This document shows positions 1 to 8,398 of a stretch of 64,000 bases of DNA, piece after piece. Source of the DNA: Fen-671 sp963794745 (GTDB lineage Bacteria; Actinomycetota; Acidimicrobiia; Acidimicrobiales; Palsa-688). How positions within the stretch are numbered: the first letter of the stretch is position 1; every line of letters starts with the position of its first letter. Both the position numbers and the translations under genes were made by a program. The stretch spans positions 62,001 through 126,000 of the forward strand of contig CAWCEZ010000007.1 in NCBI GenBank assembly GCA_963794745.1. The letters are read 5' to 3'. The notes beneath the pieces are model-generated. The model was not told the DNA's origin, did no database searches, and saw nothing but the letters and a program-made list of their open reading frames with translations.

Positions 1-349
1 CCCTCGGGGTGCCTGAGGTCACCACCGCCTCGAACACGGCCGCTACATATGCAGCTCTGTCGCCGTTCGGGTAGTTGATGCGGAACTCGGGGCCGCCGAC
101 GACATCGAGCAGCCTGGTGAGCTCGACCGTGATGCCGGCTTCCTCAAAAGCCTCCCGGATGGCGGCGTCCCGAGGTGACTCGTCGGGCTCGATGGCACCG
201 CCGATGGTCTGCCAAAGACCCGTGTCAATGTTCTGGACAAGTAGCAGGCGCCCGTCGGGGCGACGAGGTAGCACCGCCACCGAAGGCAGGAGCAGCAGGG
301 CGTGCCCGATGGTCGCGCGCAGGTCGCGGATGTAGGGGGAGATCGCCAC
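1..349 (-). CDS. Nudix hydrolase (3' end beyond window edge)
   Basis: The minus strand reads continuously from a GTG at 349 to the window edge, about 116 codons. It contains a complete Nudix box of the form G-x5-E-x7-R-E-x2-E-E-x-G-(I), seen as GGAIEPDESPRDAAI followed by REAFEEAGI. The preceding strand-order segment GRLLLVQNIDTGLWQTIGGA is typical of Nudix pyrophosphohydrolases, which cleave nucleoside diphosphates linked to another moiety using Mg2+ held by the box glutamates. An in-frame TAA lies 9 bases upstream of the GTG, so no longer start exists; there is no clear Shine-Dalgarno, so the message may be leaderless. The substrate cannot be inferred. The C-terminus lies outside the window. 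Confidence 0.85.
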   Translation of the reverse strand, partial: MAISPYIRDLRATIGHALLLLPSVAVLPRRPDGRLLLVQNIDTGLWQTIGGAIEPDESPRDAAIREAFEEAGITVELTRLLDVVGGPEFRINYPNGDRAAYVAAVFEAVVTSGTPR

Positions 350-572
350 TGGCCCACATTACGCTGCTGGCCCTTAGCGAAATCAGGGCTCGGATGGCCA
401 CAGGGTGGTCACAATGCTCCATGGCCGATCTGGGCGGGACATCAGGTCGGGGCTCCGGGTCAGACATTCACGGTGTCGGTGTTGTTAGAGACCGGCGCCG
501 AGAGGGCCTTTCGCATAAGTACGATCTCATGCAGCCTGCTATCACAGTGGCGGCCGGGCAAGGAGCCATGAG

Positions 573-914
573 ATGACGAAGTACCTGATTTCGTTCGATG
601 ACGGCGCGATGACTTTCCCGGTGGAGGATCTGCCAGACGTGGCCAAGGCTGGGCAGGCGGTGGCCCAGGAGGCGATTGACACCGGTGTGTGGGTATTCAG
701 TGGGGGTCTGAAAGCCCATCATGAGGCGAGCGTGGTCGCGACCGACGGGACAGTTACCGACGGGCCCTACCCCGAGAGTAAGCAGTACCTCGGCGGGTTC
801 GCTGTCATCGAGGTCGCCTCACGGGAGGAGGCGCTGGAGTGGGCTGCCAAGATCGCCGTCGCGTGCCGGTGTGCCCAAGAAGTCCGCGAGTTCGTACCCG
901 ACCCGACCGTCTGA
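573..914 (+). CDS. YCII/DGPF-domain protein
   Basis: 113 aa starting at ATG 573, with AAGGAG seven bases upstream. The N-terminus MTKYLISFDDGAM, the central DGPYPESKQYLGGFAVIEVAS stretch and the terminal helix (EEALEWAAKIAVA) match the YCII-related (DGPF) family. These small ferredoxin-like-fold proteins are often encoded next to ECF sigma factors in actinobacteria. The canonical D-G-P-F/Y signature is present as DGPYPE. The biochemical role is unknown for most members. It reads in the same direction as the following small gene but is separated from it by about 75 bp, so co-transcription is possible but not shown. Confidence 0.85.
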   Translation: MTKYLISFDDGAMTFPVEDLPDVAKAGQAVAQEAIDTGVWVFSGGLKAHHEASVVATDGTVTDGPYPESKQYLGGFAVIEVASREEALEWAAKIAVACRCAQEVREFVPDPTV

Positions 915-991
915 CCGAACTGAGGTCGCCGGGGCCAAACCCCGGTTGCCCGAACGCTGTCACGGTTATCTAGACCGCCGAGGAGCGCTTG

Positions 992-1324
992 ATGATTCGA
1001 GTTGCCATTCGAAAAGTCAGGCCGGGCCAGGTTGGTGCACTCCGAGAATGGATGCGACAGGCGAACGGGCCAAGGAGAGCAGAAGCCCTCGCAACGCTGG
1101 TGGGCGAGGGGTGCCGCCACGAACAGGTGTACCTCCTCGAAGGCGCGGACGGACCGGTCATCGTTTATGTGATGGAGGTTGACGAAGTCGAGCAGTCAGA
1201 ACAGGTCGCGGAGGTGTCTTCGCACCCTATAGACGCCGAACACAAACGGGTGATGGCTCTCACGCTTGGAGACTGGGTACCTGCTGAGCTTCTGCTGGAC
1301 CTGCGAGCCGTTGGGCCCCAATAG
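992..1324 (+). CDS. Small DUF6176-like protein
   Basis: 110 aa from ATG 992, chosen over the TTG three bases upstream because AGGAG ends seven bases before the ATG. The pattern RVAIRKVRPGQVGALREWM, then a central E-QVYLLE strand and a D-HKRVMAL helix, resembles DUF6176-type ferredoxin-fold proteins that end in a helix with a conserved His. No catalytic residues are evident. It converges on the azoreductase gene; a weak CTAAGG/CCTTAG hairpin lies between the two stops. The family assignment rests on pattern recall and is moderate; a function cannot be given. Confidence 0.65.
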   Translation: MIRVAIRKVRPGQVGALREWMRQANGPRRAEALATLVGEGCRHEQVYLLEGADGPVIVYVMEVDEVEQSEQVAEVSSHPIDAEHKRVMALTLGDWVPAELLLDLRAVGPQ

Positions 1325-1389
1325 GCCACGACCGTCGCCCATTGCTAAGGCAATCCCCTGCTCCTTAGGACCAGCACGAATTGCCAGGC

Positions 1390-2028
1390 TTAGGTGACGG
1401 GCAATCTCTCGGTCAGGAACAGGGTGTCGATCGCGGTGAACGCATCTGAGAGGCTCTGGTCCTCGGCGGCACCGAGGTCAAGGGGGATCATGTTGGGCGA
1501 CTCGCGAGCGAGGGTGAACTCGGCGCTGATGAAGATCGCGTTATCGACCCCGATTGACGAGAGCGCATGGCGAAGCCACTGCTCTCCATGGTCCCACCCT
1601 TCGCGCGGCGTTCCCGGGCCGTACCCACCGCCACGAGCGCAAACGATTACGAACTCCTTGTCACCGAGCTTGCCCCTCGTACGCCCCGACACGATCCGGT
1701 CGAACCACGCCTTGAACGTGCTCGGCGGGCCGAAGTTGTAAAGCGGGAGCCCGATGAGGACCGTGTCAGCGGCCAGGATCTCGTCGATGAGCTGCGTGCT
1801 GACGGCTTGTGCGGCGGCTTGCTCCGGGGTCTGATCGGCCTCCGGGACGAATTGCCCGAAGAAAGCAGCGTCGTCGATGTGCGGGACCGGGTCGGCAGCC
1901 AGGTCCCGGTAGGTGACGATCCCGTCCGGGTTGTCGGTCCGCCAACGGTCCGCAAAGTGCGCAGAGAGCCGGCGGCTTCGAGATCCCTCGGTACGGAGAG
2001 ATGAGTCGATGTGAAGTAGGTGTCCCAT
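1390..2028 (-). CDS. azoR: FMN-dependent NADH azoreductase / quinone reductase
   Basis: 212 aa flavodoxin-fold enzyme. The N-terminal MGHLLHIDSSLR is the FMN phosphate-binding loop of the AzoR/NQO family. GLPLYNFGPPSTFKAWFDRI is the family signature that packs against the isoalloxazine, and the GGGYGPG loop follows. AzoR enzymes carry out two-electron reduction of azo dyes and quinones using NAD(P)H and act in the cytosol in thiol and quinone stress. The gene is divergent from a MarR regulator 68 bp away, the usual arrangement for inducible quinone reductases. The ATG at 2028 lies only about 8 bases after a -10-like TACACT, so the transcript is probably leaderless. Confidence 0.92.
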   Translation of the reverse strand: MGHLLHIDSSLRTEGSRSRRLSAHFADRWRTDNPDGIVTYRDLAADPVPHIDDAAFFGQFVPEADQTPEQAAAQAVSTQLIDEILAADTVLIGLPLYNFGPPSTFKAWFDRIVSGRTRGKLGDKEFVIVCARGGGYGPGTPREGWDHGEQWLRHALSSIGVDNAIFISAEFTLARESPNMIPLDLGAAEDQSLSDAFTAIDTLFLTERLPVT

Positions 2029-2036
2029 AGATCATT

Positions 2037-2067
2037 AGTGTAACACCATTGAATTGCAATGCGTCAA
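2037..2067 (-). promoter_or_regulatory. Predicted azoR promoter
   Basis: On the minus strand, TTGACG (2067-2062) is followed after 19 bp by TACACT (2042-2037), with the azoR ATG 8 bases further on. The spacing is longer than the 17-bp optimum. The palindromic site at 2047-2061 occupies the spacer, so a bound regulator would block polymerase directly. The elements were identified by eye. Confidence 0.45.
2047..2061. promoter_or_regulatory. Candidate MarR operator
   Basis: CATTG-N5-CAATG inverted repeat that also contains the perfect 8-bp palindrome ATTGCAAT (2053-2060). It lies between divergent azoR and marR genes and within the azoR promoter spacer, a typical location for MarR-family autorepressor sites. 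Binding by the adjacent MarR is inferred. Confidence 0.45.
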
Positions 2068-2096
2068 CTATCTGTCAGGAGTGTACAATCGTCATA

Positions 2097-2572
2097 GTGA
2101 CAGCGACCCGAACAGTCGAGAAGCAGCGGCTGCTGCCCCTGCTCGACTACCTCGCCCGCGTCGGTCGGCGCGCCGCAGAGGGGTCCATGGCCCCTGGCGG
2201 CCTTCGTCCCCGTCACCTCATTGCCCTCAGACTGCTCCAAGAGCACGGCTCCGTGAGCCAGCGGGCGCTCGCCGAAACCCTGAGCCTCGACCCGAGCAAC
2301 GTCGTCGGGTTGCTGAACGACCTCGAGGAGCGCGGCTTGATCACGCACGCCGGCGCGATCCCGAGGACCGCCGCCGCCACATCGTCGAGGTTTCCTCTCT
2401 CGGCCAGGAGGAGCTCGAGCTGGCCAACGCCCGGCTCAGCTGCGTCGAAGACGAACTGCTGACCGCCCTGAGCGCCGAGGAGCGGGCCACGCTTTACGAG
2501 TTGCTCGTCCGAGCCGTCGGTGTCGCGAGCCCTTGCGCCCTCGTGGAGGAACCGCCTACCTGCTCGGGCTAG
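2097..2572 (+). CDS. MarR-family transcriptional regulator (frame-broken)
   Basis: The first frame gives MTATRTVEKQRLLPLLDYLA through the winged-helix recognition region (SQRALAETLSLDPSNVVGLL, NDLEERGLIT). Near 2345-2360 the reading switches by one base to RRRDPEDRRRHIVEVS, the MarR wing, followed by a dimerisation helix (LSAEERATLYELLVRAV). Both halves are clearly MarR, so one base is missing or extra in the CACGCCGGCGCG tract. GTG 2097 is preferred: a -10-like TACAAT (2084-2089) lies just upstream, implying a leaderless message. It is divergent from azoR and probably represses it in response to a phenolic or quinone ligand; that link is inferred. Confidence 0.8.
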
Positions 2573-2604
2573 GTAACCTCATCACACGCCACCGGCCCGG
2601 GGGG

Positions 2605-3582
2605 TCAAGGCAGCGTGAGCGGAAAGCCGAAGGCGGCAAGCAGGCATGGTTCGCCGAACGAGATGACCTGGCGGATGCCTTCTGCGGTGACAGTCAGCAC
2701 CGCCACTCCGTACCCCCGGTAGGCGCCGCTCGGGTCGCGCGTGTAGGCGACCGCAGCGGGCTGGCCATTGGCCCTGGTGGCCAACATTCGCCAGTCCCCA
2801 GGCGATCCCATGACCCGAAGGCGAAGGTACGGGACGCACGTGTCGTTCCCGGAGAACCAGGTAATGAAAGGCGTAGCCTCCAAGGTGGCATCGCGGCACA
2901 GCAGGTGTTGCAGTGCGTTTGCGTCGGCGCTCTCGAAGGCCTTGATGTACTGGTCGAGCAGGGCGCGGGTCTCGGGCTCGGTGGGCTCAGCCATCTCCTC
3001 TGCTAGAAGGGCAAGGCCCTGGAGCCGGGCGCGGGCGCGCTGCAGTGTGCTCTTTACCGCGGCCGTCGTCGTCCCGAGCATGACGGCGACCTCGGCGGCC
3101 GGGAAGTCCAGCACGTCGCGAAGTATTAGAACGGCGCGTTGGCGGCCAGGCAGGTACTGCAAGCTGGCGATGAGCGCCAAACGCAGAGCTTGCCGTGCCG
3201 CAACGATCACAGCTGGATCGGCCACGGCGGGGCTGACCATGGCGTCGGGGAGCGGCTCCAGCCAGCCAACGTCGGTGCCGGCCGGCATTGGGAAGGCTTC
3301 GGGGTCAGGTTCAGGACCGCCGAGGCCGGACGGCAAGACCCGGCGGCTGCGTTGGCTCAGAGCGGTCAAGCAGACGTTGGTAGCGATCCGGTACAGCCAT
3401 GTGCGCAGCGAGGAACGGCCCTCGAACGTGGCATAGGAACGAGAGGCCCGCAGGTATGTCTCTTGGACCAGGTCTTCTGCATCATGCAGCGAACCCAGCA
3501 TCCGGTAGCAGTGGGCCAGCAGCTCCCTTCGGAACGGCTCAGCAGCCTCAACGAACGTCTCGGTAGCTGCCACTACGTCCAA
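2605..3582 (-). CDS. ECF sigma factor with C-terminal SnoaL-like domain (TIGR02960/SigX5 type)
   Basis: 325 aa. The sigma2 region reads EPFRRELLAHCYRMLGSLHD, AEDLVQETYLRAS and SLRTWLYRIATNVCLT; the sigma4 region reads LQYLPGRQRAVLILRDVLDF and AEVAVMLGTTTAAVKSTLQR. The remaining ~120 residues form an NTF2/SnoaL-like fold (LLDQYIKAFESADANALQHL, then WRMLATRANGQPAAVAYTRD). This is the layout of SigG/SigJ-like ECF factors, in which the tail replaces or supplements an anti-sigma factor. The gene follows a TIGR03086 gene by 36 bp on the same strand and is probably co-transcribed with it. The inducing signal is unknown. Confidence 0.92.
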   Translation of the reverse strand: MDVVAATETFVEAAEPFRRELLAHCYRMLGSLHDAEDLVQETYLRASRSYATFEGRSSLRTWLYRIATNVCLTALSQRSRRVLPSGLGGPEPDPEAFPMPAGTDVGWLEPLPDAMVSPAVADPAVIVAARQALRLALIASLQYLPGRQRAVLILRDVLDFPAAEVAVMLGTTTAAVKSTLQRARARLQGLALLAEEMAEPTEPETRALLDQYIKAFESADANALQHLLCRDATLEATPFITWFSGNDTCVPYLRLRVMGSPGDWRMLATRANGQPAAVAYTRDPSGAYRGYGVAVLTVTAEGIRQVISFGEPCLLAAFGFPLTLP

Positions 3583-3619
3583 GTGTTATAGCTTCTCGAG
3601 GTCAAAGCCATTGCCGGCC

Positions 3620-4183
3620 TCAGGCCGAGCGCCCCAGGAACGCGGCGAGCCTGTCTGCCGGGCCGGCGCCGCGCGGCGGGTCAACGACAGGCCCGAAGAG
3701 CGCCATTTCGTTCGGGCCGCGGTACTCGCCGAGGATGGCCTCGCGGGCGAGGACAAGAAGGTCGCCGGCCAGCACGGGATCCAGATCGGTGGATTGTCCC
3801 GTCGCTCGAGCCAGGTCCCACCCATGCGTGAACTGTTCTATAGCAGCGAGCCCCAAGACCACGGTCCCCGACAATTCACCGAAGGGCATCTGGACGGTCC
3901 GCTCGAGAGCGGCGTCGGTCCCGAAAGCCTCGAGCGCCACCGCAATGTTGCCGTCGTAGCCGGCCACTCGGTCGTCGCTCCCAGGGCCGCCGGCGAGGAG
4001 GCCTTCATCGGCGACGATGACGGACGCCCACCAGCGTGTGGTACTTACGAAGTGGTCGATCAGGGCTCGCACATCCCACGAAACGCAGGGCGTGGGAGCG
4101 CCCAGCTGGTCCGGTCCCACCTTTGCCAGGACAGAGCGAGTGCTGGTAAAAGCTCGGCTGAGGTACTCGGTCGACGCTGTCAA
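3620..4183 (-). CDS. TIGR03086 family metal-binding (DinB/mycothiol-type) protein
   Basis: About 187 aa from a TTG at 4183 that is preceded by GGAGAGGG at good spacing; a longer reading to ATG 4252 is possible but has no such signal. The helical bundle carries PCVSWDVRALIDHFVSTTRW and IEQFTHGWDLARATGQ, whose histidines match the metal-binding positions of TIGR03086/DinB_2 proteins related to mycothiol-dependent maleylpyruvate isomerase. FGPVVDPPRGAGPADRLAAF is the characteristic C-terminus (F-G-x-V/E-V-x3-A-P-x-x-D-R-L). Such proteins are thought to be thiol-dependent metalloenzymes. The gene heads a probable two-gene unit with the ECF sigma factor. Confidence 0.85.
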   Translation of the reverse strand: MTASTEYLSRAFTSTRSVLAKVGPDQLGAPTPCVSWDVRALIDHFVSTTRWWASVIVADEGLLAGGPGSDDRVAGYDGNIAVALEAFGTDAALERTVQMPFGELSGTVVLGLAAIEQFTHGWDLARATGQSTDLDPVLAGDLLVLAREAILGEYRGPNEMALFGPVVDPPRGAGPADRLAAFLGRSA

Positions 4184-4349
4184 TGGTCCCCTCTCCGGTG
4201 CGGCTGTCAACTTTGAGCGCTGAGGCGCGGTGCCCTCAAAGATGCAGACCATGCGCGAGAGGAAAAGGAACCGCGGTCCGGAACTCCTGGCGCTCCCGGG
4301 CTTTCAGCCGAGCCCTGGGCGGTGTGCCGGACCTGGCCGCCGGGTTGGG

Positions 4350-4695
4350 TGTCTAGAGCGAGAAGTGGCACAAGGACGCTCGCGTCGGGGCTCCCCCAGC
4401 CCGTGACCGGGCCTCAACCGGCCCTGGCCTGGTAGCCCGTGATCGTCTTCGGCGGGAAGCTGACCGCGCTGTCCCCTCTCGTGACGTCGTGGAACGCCTC
4501 GTGGTAGAGGGGGCCAATGGCGATCCTGTAGATGGCTGAGTTCACAAAGCTGAGGTGGTGACCGGCGTACTGGTCGGCGAGCGCGATGAGCCCTGCCCAC
4601 AAGGGTGCGCTGGAGCTCGTACCGGCGTGACCCTCCGCCCTGTAGCCCCCGCCGCTCGTGCTCGTGATGACGGCCATGCCTGTGTGGGGAGAGAC
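4350..4695 (-). pseudogene. Truncated duplicate of S53 peptidase 3' end
   Basis: About 345 bp aligning at roughly 90% identity by eye with the last third of the intact S53 gene (about 6970-7325). It encodes SPHTGMAVITSTSGGGYRAE, GTSSSAPLWAGLIALADQYA and the Ca-site region. The Trp of WDPVTGWGSPD has become TGA (4411-4413). Homology starts abruptly at about 4695 and no N-terminal half exists, so it cannot make an active peptidase. It is a direct repeat of the functional copy with the channel and CorA genes between. The 205 bp between 4696 and the CorA stop hold no gene that I recognise. Confidence 0.8.
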
Positions 4696-4900
4696 TGGCA
4701 CCCGCCGGCTGTGCCTAAGGAAGGAGCGTCGCTTAGGGGACCAGGAGATGCCGCCGGTGGGCCAAAGCCGAGGGAGCCCAGGACCGGTAAGGCAAAGCGT
4801 AAAGCTCACGCCAAACAAACCTCGGAACGCTGTCGCCGGTCCCGCCAACCTTGTCTTGGCCGGGCCCGGCTACTTGGCAGGCTCGCGGCGAGGCAGAGCG

Positions 4901-5893
4901 TCAGGCCGTCGGCCCGCTACCAAGCCAGCCGCGCCGCTTGAAGAGCATGAACAGGAGCGCGAGGGCGACCAGCTCCGAACCCATGCCGAGGAAGAGGAAG
5001 TAGCTGAGGCCCATCTGCAAATGAGCGATCGGCCAGGCGAAGTTCTGGCCGAAGAACCCGGTAAGGAAGCCTAGGGGAAGGAAGATGGTGGCTATGACGG
5101 CCAGCTGTTTCATGACAACGTTCAACCGGTTGGACACCATGGACAAGTGCGTGTCCATGGCGCCCCCGATAAGGTCGCGATAGGCGTCCACCATGTCGCT
5201 GATGCGGATCAGGTGGTCGTAAAGGTTGCTGAAATAGGCCGAACCTTGCTGGGTCATCCCCGGGAGGTCCACCGTGCCGGCGTTGAGGCTGGAGATCATG
5301 TCGCGCTGGGGCGTGATGACTTTGCGGATGTTCATGATCTGGCGCTTCATGTCGAACAGGGTCCCCAACTGCTCTTCGGTCGGGTTTTTCAGTATGGCAC
5401 CCTCGAGGTCGTCGATCGAATCATCGAAGTCAGACAACACCGGGAAAAACGAATCGACCAGAGTGTCCATGATCAGGTAGAAAACGCCGAGCTGCGGCGG
5501 GGTCACCGTCGTGGAGTGGTGGGTCCTGATGCGGTCGCGCACCGTGGCCAGCGCCGGGCAGTTGCCCTGGTGAAGGCTAATGATGCATTTCTCGGTGAGA
5601 AAGCAGTGGATCTCGGCCACGTTCTTACCGTCCCCCGCCATGCCAAATGTGACGACGTGGACGAAGTCTTCGTACTCGTCGATGCGGGCCCGTTGCCCGA
5701 ACTGGTCGGCTTCCTCAACCGCCACGGGGTGGAAATGGAAGGTGTCGGTGAGCAGCGCGCAGACGTCGTCGTCGGGGCCCGGGTCGTGGATATCGAGGTC
5801 GAGCCAGAAAAACGTGGCTGAGGCCGCCGCTTGTTCGATCGCTTGCGCGGTGGCGTCGGTGGCTTTGCCGTCTTGGGTGATGGTCCCCTTCAT
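4901..5893 (-). CDS. CorA-family divalent cation transporter, GQN variant
   Basis: 330 aa. It has a soluble alpha/beta N-terminal domain, a long helical stalk (roughly 150-260), and two C-terminal membrane helices, LAVIATIFLPLGFLTGFFGQ and YFLFLGMGSELVALALLFML. The end KRRGWL is typical of CorA. CorA pentamers carry Mg2+, Co2+ or other ions through the inner membrane. The pore-mouth signature is G-Q-N (FFGQNF) rather than the canonical G-M-N, so ion selectivity may differ from Mg2+-selective CorA. Its ATG overlaps the channel stop by 4 bases (ATGA), indicating translational coupling to the ion channel. Confidence 0.9.
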   Translation of the reverse strand: MKGTITQDGKATDATAQAIEQAAASATFFWLDLDIHDPGPDDDVCALLTDTFHFHPVAVEEADQFGQRARIDEYEDFVHVVTFGMAGDGKNVAEIHCFLTEKCIISLHQGNCPALATVRDRIRTHHSTTVTPPQLGVFYLIMDTLVDSFFPVLSDFDDSIDDLEGAILKNPTEEQLGTLFDMKRQIMNIRKVITPQRDMISSLNAGTVDLPGMTQQGSAYFSNLYDHLIRISDMVDAYRDLIGGAMDTHLSMVSNRLNVVMKQLAVIATIFLPLGFLTGFFGQNFAWPIAHLQMGLSYFLFLGMGSELVALALLFMLFKRRGWLGSGPTA

Positions 5894-6924
5894 TGGGGAC
5901 GATTTTCCCTCCCGCGTGCCCTCAGGAGGTGGATGGTCGCTGACCTGGCTAGTCCGGCCCGACCTTGTGGGGCTCTTCGCCCGGTGCCGCGCCGGTGGCT
6001 GCTATCTCGGTCGGAGCCGACGCCGAGGCGCCGTTCTATGTCGGCAAGGCGGTCGCTGATCACCGCGAGCTGCTGGCCGAGGTCGGCGTGGCCCTTCCTC
6101 AACTCGTCCTTGTTCTCGTCGGAATGCTCCTTGATGAACACGGAGGCAACGGTGGCGGTAAGCACGCCGATAAGACCGATCCCCACCAGCATTAGGACCA
6201 CCGCCACAGCCCGGCCTCCTGGAGAGACCGGGAACCTGTCCCCGTAACCCACCGTGGTCACCGTAACGATGGCCCACCAAAGGGCGTCAAGGTAGCTGTG
6301 GATGTTGCTCCCTTTGGCGTTCTTCTCAAACAGGAGCACGAGCCAGGCCCCGAGGAAAAGGGTCCCGGCCGCCGCGATGAGGACCCGGAAAAGCCCGTGG
6401 TGCTTGAGGATTGTCTCGACACGCAGCTCACCCTCATGCACAATGAGGCTCATCTTTTCGATCCCGACGAGGTGCCAGCCCTGCAGGGGGGGCAGGACCA
6501 CGGTCGCCGGCTCGACCCATCGCCGCTTGAGGTAACCGCGGCGGTCCGGGGTGACTACAAGGCGCACGACGTACTCCACCAGCAGGATCGCCCAAAGCAC
6601 GAAGAGCGTGCCGACCAGCAGTGTCGACGCCGAGCCATTGAGATCTCTGCTGAGCACGAGGACCGCGACGACGAGCCAGGCGGTCCCGAGTAGGACCATC
6701 GGGTATTTCACCACCCGCTCGATCCGGTCAACGAGGTCATTGCGCCCGCCCGAAGGCTTGGCCCCGGCGACCGCACGGAGCCGTCGCTCCTCCTTGCGCG
6801 CCTTTTCCTCCAAGCGCTCCCGCTCGAGGCGCTCAAGACGTTGAATGCGCTCGATCGAGGACGGCTTCCTTGGGTGGCGCGTGGCGCGGCCCGTGGCGGT
6901 GGTCAGGTCCGGGGAGTCCCCCAC
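5890..6924 (-). CDS. Voltage-gated-like potassium channel with coiled-coil ends
   Basis: About 344 aa from GTG 6924, thirteen bases after the S53 stop; the open frame extends further upstream but only as an out-of-frame shadow of the peptidase gene. An N-terminal charged coiled coil (IERIQRLERLERERLEEKAR) precedes membrane helices near 90-130 and 195-220. The pore loop carries VTVTTVGYGDRFPVSPGGRA, the K+ selectivity filter TVGYGD, followed by the last helix (VVLMLVGIGLIGVLTATVAS). The tail is another predicted coiled coil (GQQLAVISDRLADIERRL). It belongs to the Ion_trans/Ion_trans_2 family and is probably a tetrameric K+ channel. It is coupled to the downstream CorA gene. Confidence 0.88.
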   Translation of the reverse strand: MGDSPDLTTATGRATRHPRKPSSIERIQRLERLERERLEEKARKEERRLRAVAGAKPSGGRNDLVDRIERVVKYPMVLLGTAWLVVAVLVLSRDLNGSASTLLVGTLFVLWAILLVEYVVRLVVTPDRRGYLKRRWVEPATVVLPPLQGWHLVGIEKMSLIVHEGELRVETILKHHGLFRVLIAAAGTLFLGAWLVLLFEKNAKGSNIHSYLDALWWAIVTVTTVGYGDRFPVSPGGRAVAVVLMLVGIGLIGVLTATVASVFIKEHSDENKDELRKGHADLGQQLAVISDRLADIERRLGVGSDRDSSHRRGTGRRAPQGRAGLARSATIHLLRARGRENRPQ

Positions 6925-6937
6925 AGTGAAGACGAAG

Positions 6938-8354
6938 TTAGCCGCTAGGCGAGGCCCGACCACGCACCGGGCCGCCGTAGAGAGCGAGCAGTGGCACGAG
7001 GACGCTTGCGTCGGGGCTGCCCCAGCCCGTGACCGGGTCCCAACCGGCCTTGGCCTGGTAGCCCGTGATCGTCTTGGGCGGGAAGCTGACCGAGTTGTCC
7101 CCGCTCGTGACGTCGTGGAACGCCTGGTGGTACAGGGCACCAGTGCCGATCCTGTAGATGGCCGAGTTCACAAAGCCGAGGTGGTGACCGGCGTACTGGT
7201 CAGCGAGCGCGATGAGCCCCGCCCATAACGGGGCGCTGGAGCTGGTGCCGCCGTGGCCCTCCACCCTGTAGCCCCCGCCTCCGGTGCTCGTGATGACGGC
7301 CATGCCCGTGTGGGGAGAGGCGGTGGCGGCGACATCGGGCACTGCCCGGTACTTCCCGATGCCAACCACCCCGTCCTGATAACGGGGCTTAGCGATTACC
7401 CGGCTGAAGCCACCGCCCGACGCCTGGAACTGGCTGCCGGGATCCCCAAAGGGGAGGCCCCAAGCGCTTTCGGAGATGTAGGCGCCGGTGATGTGGCTGG
7501 CCGAGAGGCTGGTGCCGCCGGCCGCCAGTACGAGGGGGTCCGCGGCTGGGAGGTTGACCTCCTTGAACGGGGCGAAATTGCCCCCGACCAGTCCCTCGAC
7601 AACCTTGCACGGCTCACCGACTGCGCCAATGTCGCCTGAAGCGGCGACAACCGTGACGTTGCGGGCCGTCGCAACCTCTAGAGCGGAGTGGAGAGCCGCT
7701 ACTTCGGCGGCGGTGTCGCAGTGCTCACCACCGGTCTGGCCTGCGGCACTTATCGATATGACGCCCCCGAGCGAGCTGCCAAGACGGATCGCGGCTACCG
7801 AAGCAGCACCAGCGCTGCTCGCACTGTTCAACGAGGTGGCGCTGACCATCAGCTCCACGAGCGTGGCACCGGGGGCAACGGCGTGCACCATCTCGGTGTC
7901 GAGGACCTCCTCCCCGTTGGCCAGCCAAGGCGATGCCGAGGGAGCAAGCGTCGTGACCGAGCGCAGGTGGGCTGGGGCAAGGTGGAACAGCTTGTCGAAG
8001 CTGGCCATGTCCTGGCGGATATCGGTGACCGGGGCCGGGAACTGTGGCTCGGCCAGCTCAGGCAACACCACGGTCTCGCCCCGGCCGTCGATGCCACGGG
8101 CCAGCAACGACGCGACGCCATAAGCGACCTCTAGCTCGTGGGGCGCTATAGCAGGTGGTGAGCGAGCCGCAATCGGCCGTGCCCCCGTTGGCCTGGGCAG
8201 CGGGCGGCGGCGCTGCAGCGGCAACAGCAGTGGCCGCGGCCAGGCTCGGCAGGCTGGCGACGGCGAAGATGCCGGTCACGACTGCGCCCGTCGCGAAAGG
8301 GGCCCGGCATCGGACCAGGGAATTCGCTCGGGCGCTCGCTGACGGGCCGGTCAT
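6938..8354 (-). CDS. Secreted S53 (sedolisin/kumamolisin-type) serine peptidase, frame-broken
   Basis: The exported N-terminus (MTGPSASARANS, a hydrophobic run VVTGIFAVASLPSLAAATAV, then NGGTADCGSLTTCYS) is in one frame. The mature enzyme (APHELEVAYGVASLLARGID onward) is in the next; the switch lies at the C4 run near 8145-8148 and looks like one missing C. S53 hallmarks are present: Glu/Asp pair in GEEVLDTEMVHAVAPGA, oxyanion Asp in AASGDIGA, nucleophile Ser in GHGGTSSSAP, and the C-terminal Ca site WDPVTGWGSPD. The usual long propeptide is absent, so this is the short, propeptide-less form. It is an extracellular acid endopeptidase by family. It heads the operon with the channel and CorA genes. 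Confidence 0.85.
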
Positions 8355-8398
8355 TGTGCCACTGGGGATCGCATTTGCGGAAGGTTGTCCATGCTGAC

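Noticed and set aside
1345..1369. Terminator between convergent DUF6176-like and azoR genes
   Set aside because: Only a 6-bp CTAAGG/CCTTAG stem with a 12-base loop and no U-tract; too weak to list as a feature.
5147..5821. 224-codon plus-strand frame opposite CorA
   Set aside because: It mirrors CorA codons; the minus-strand frame has the full CorA architecture and an ATGA overlap.
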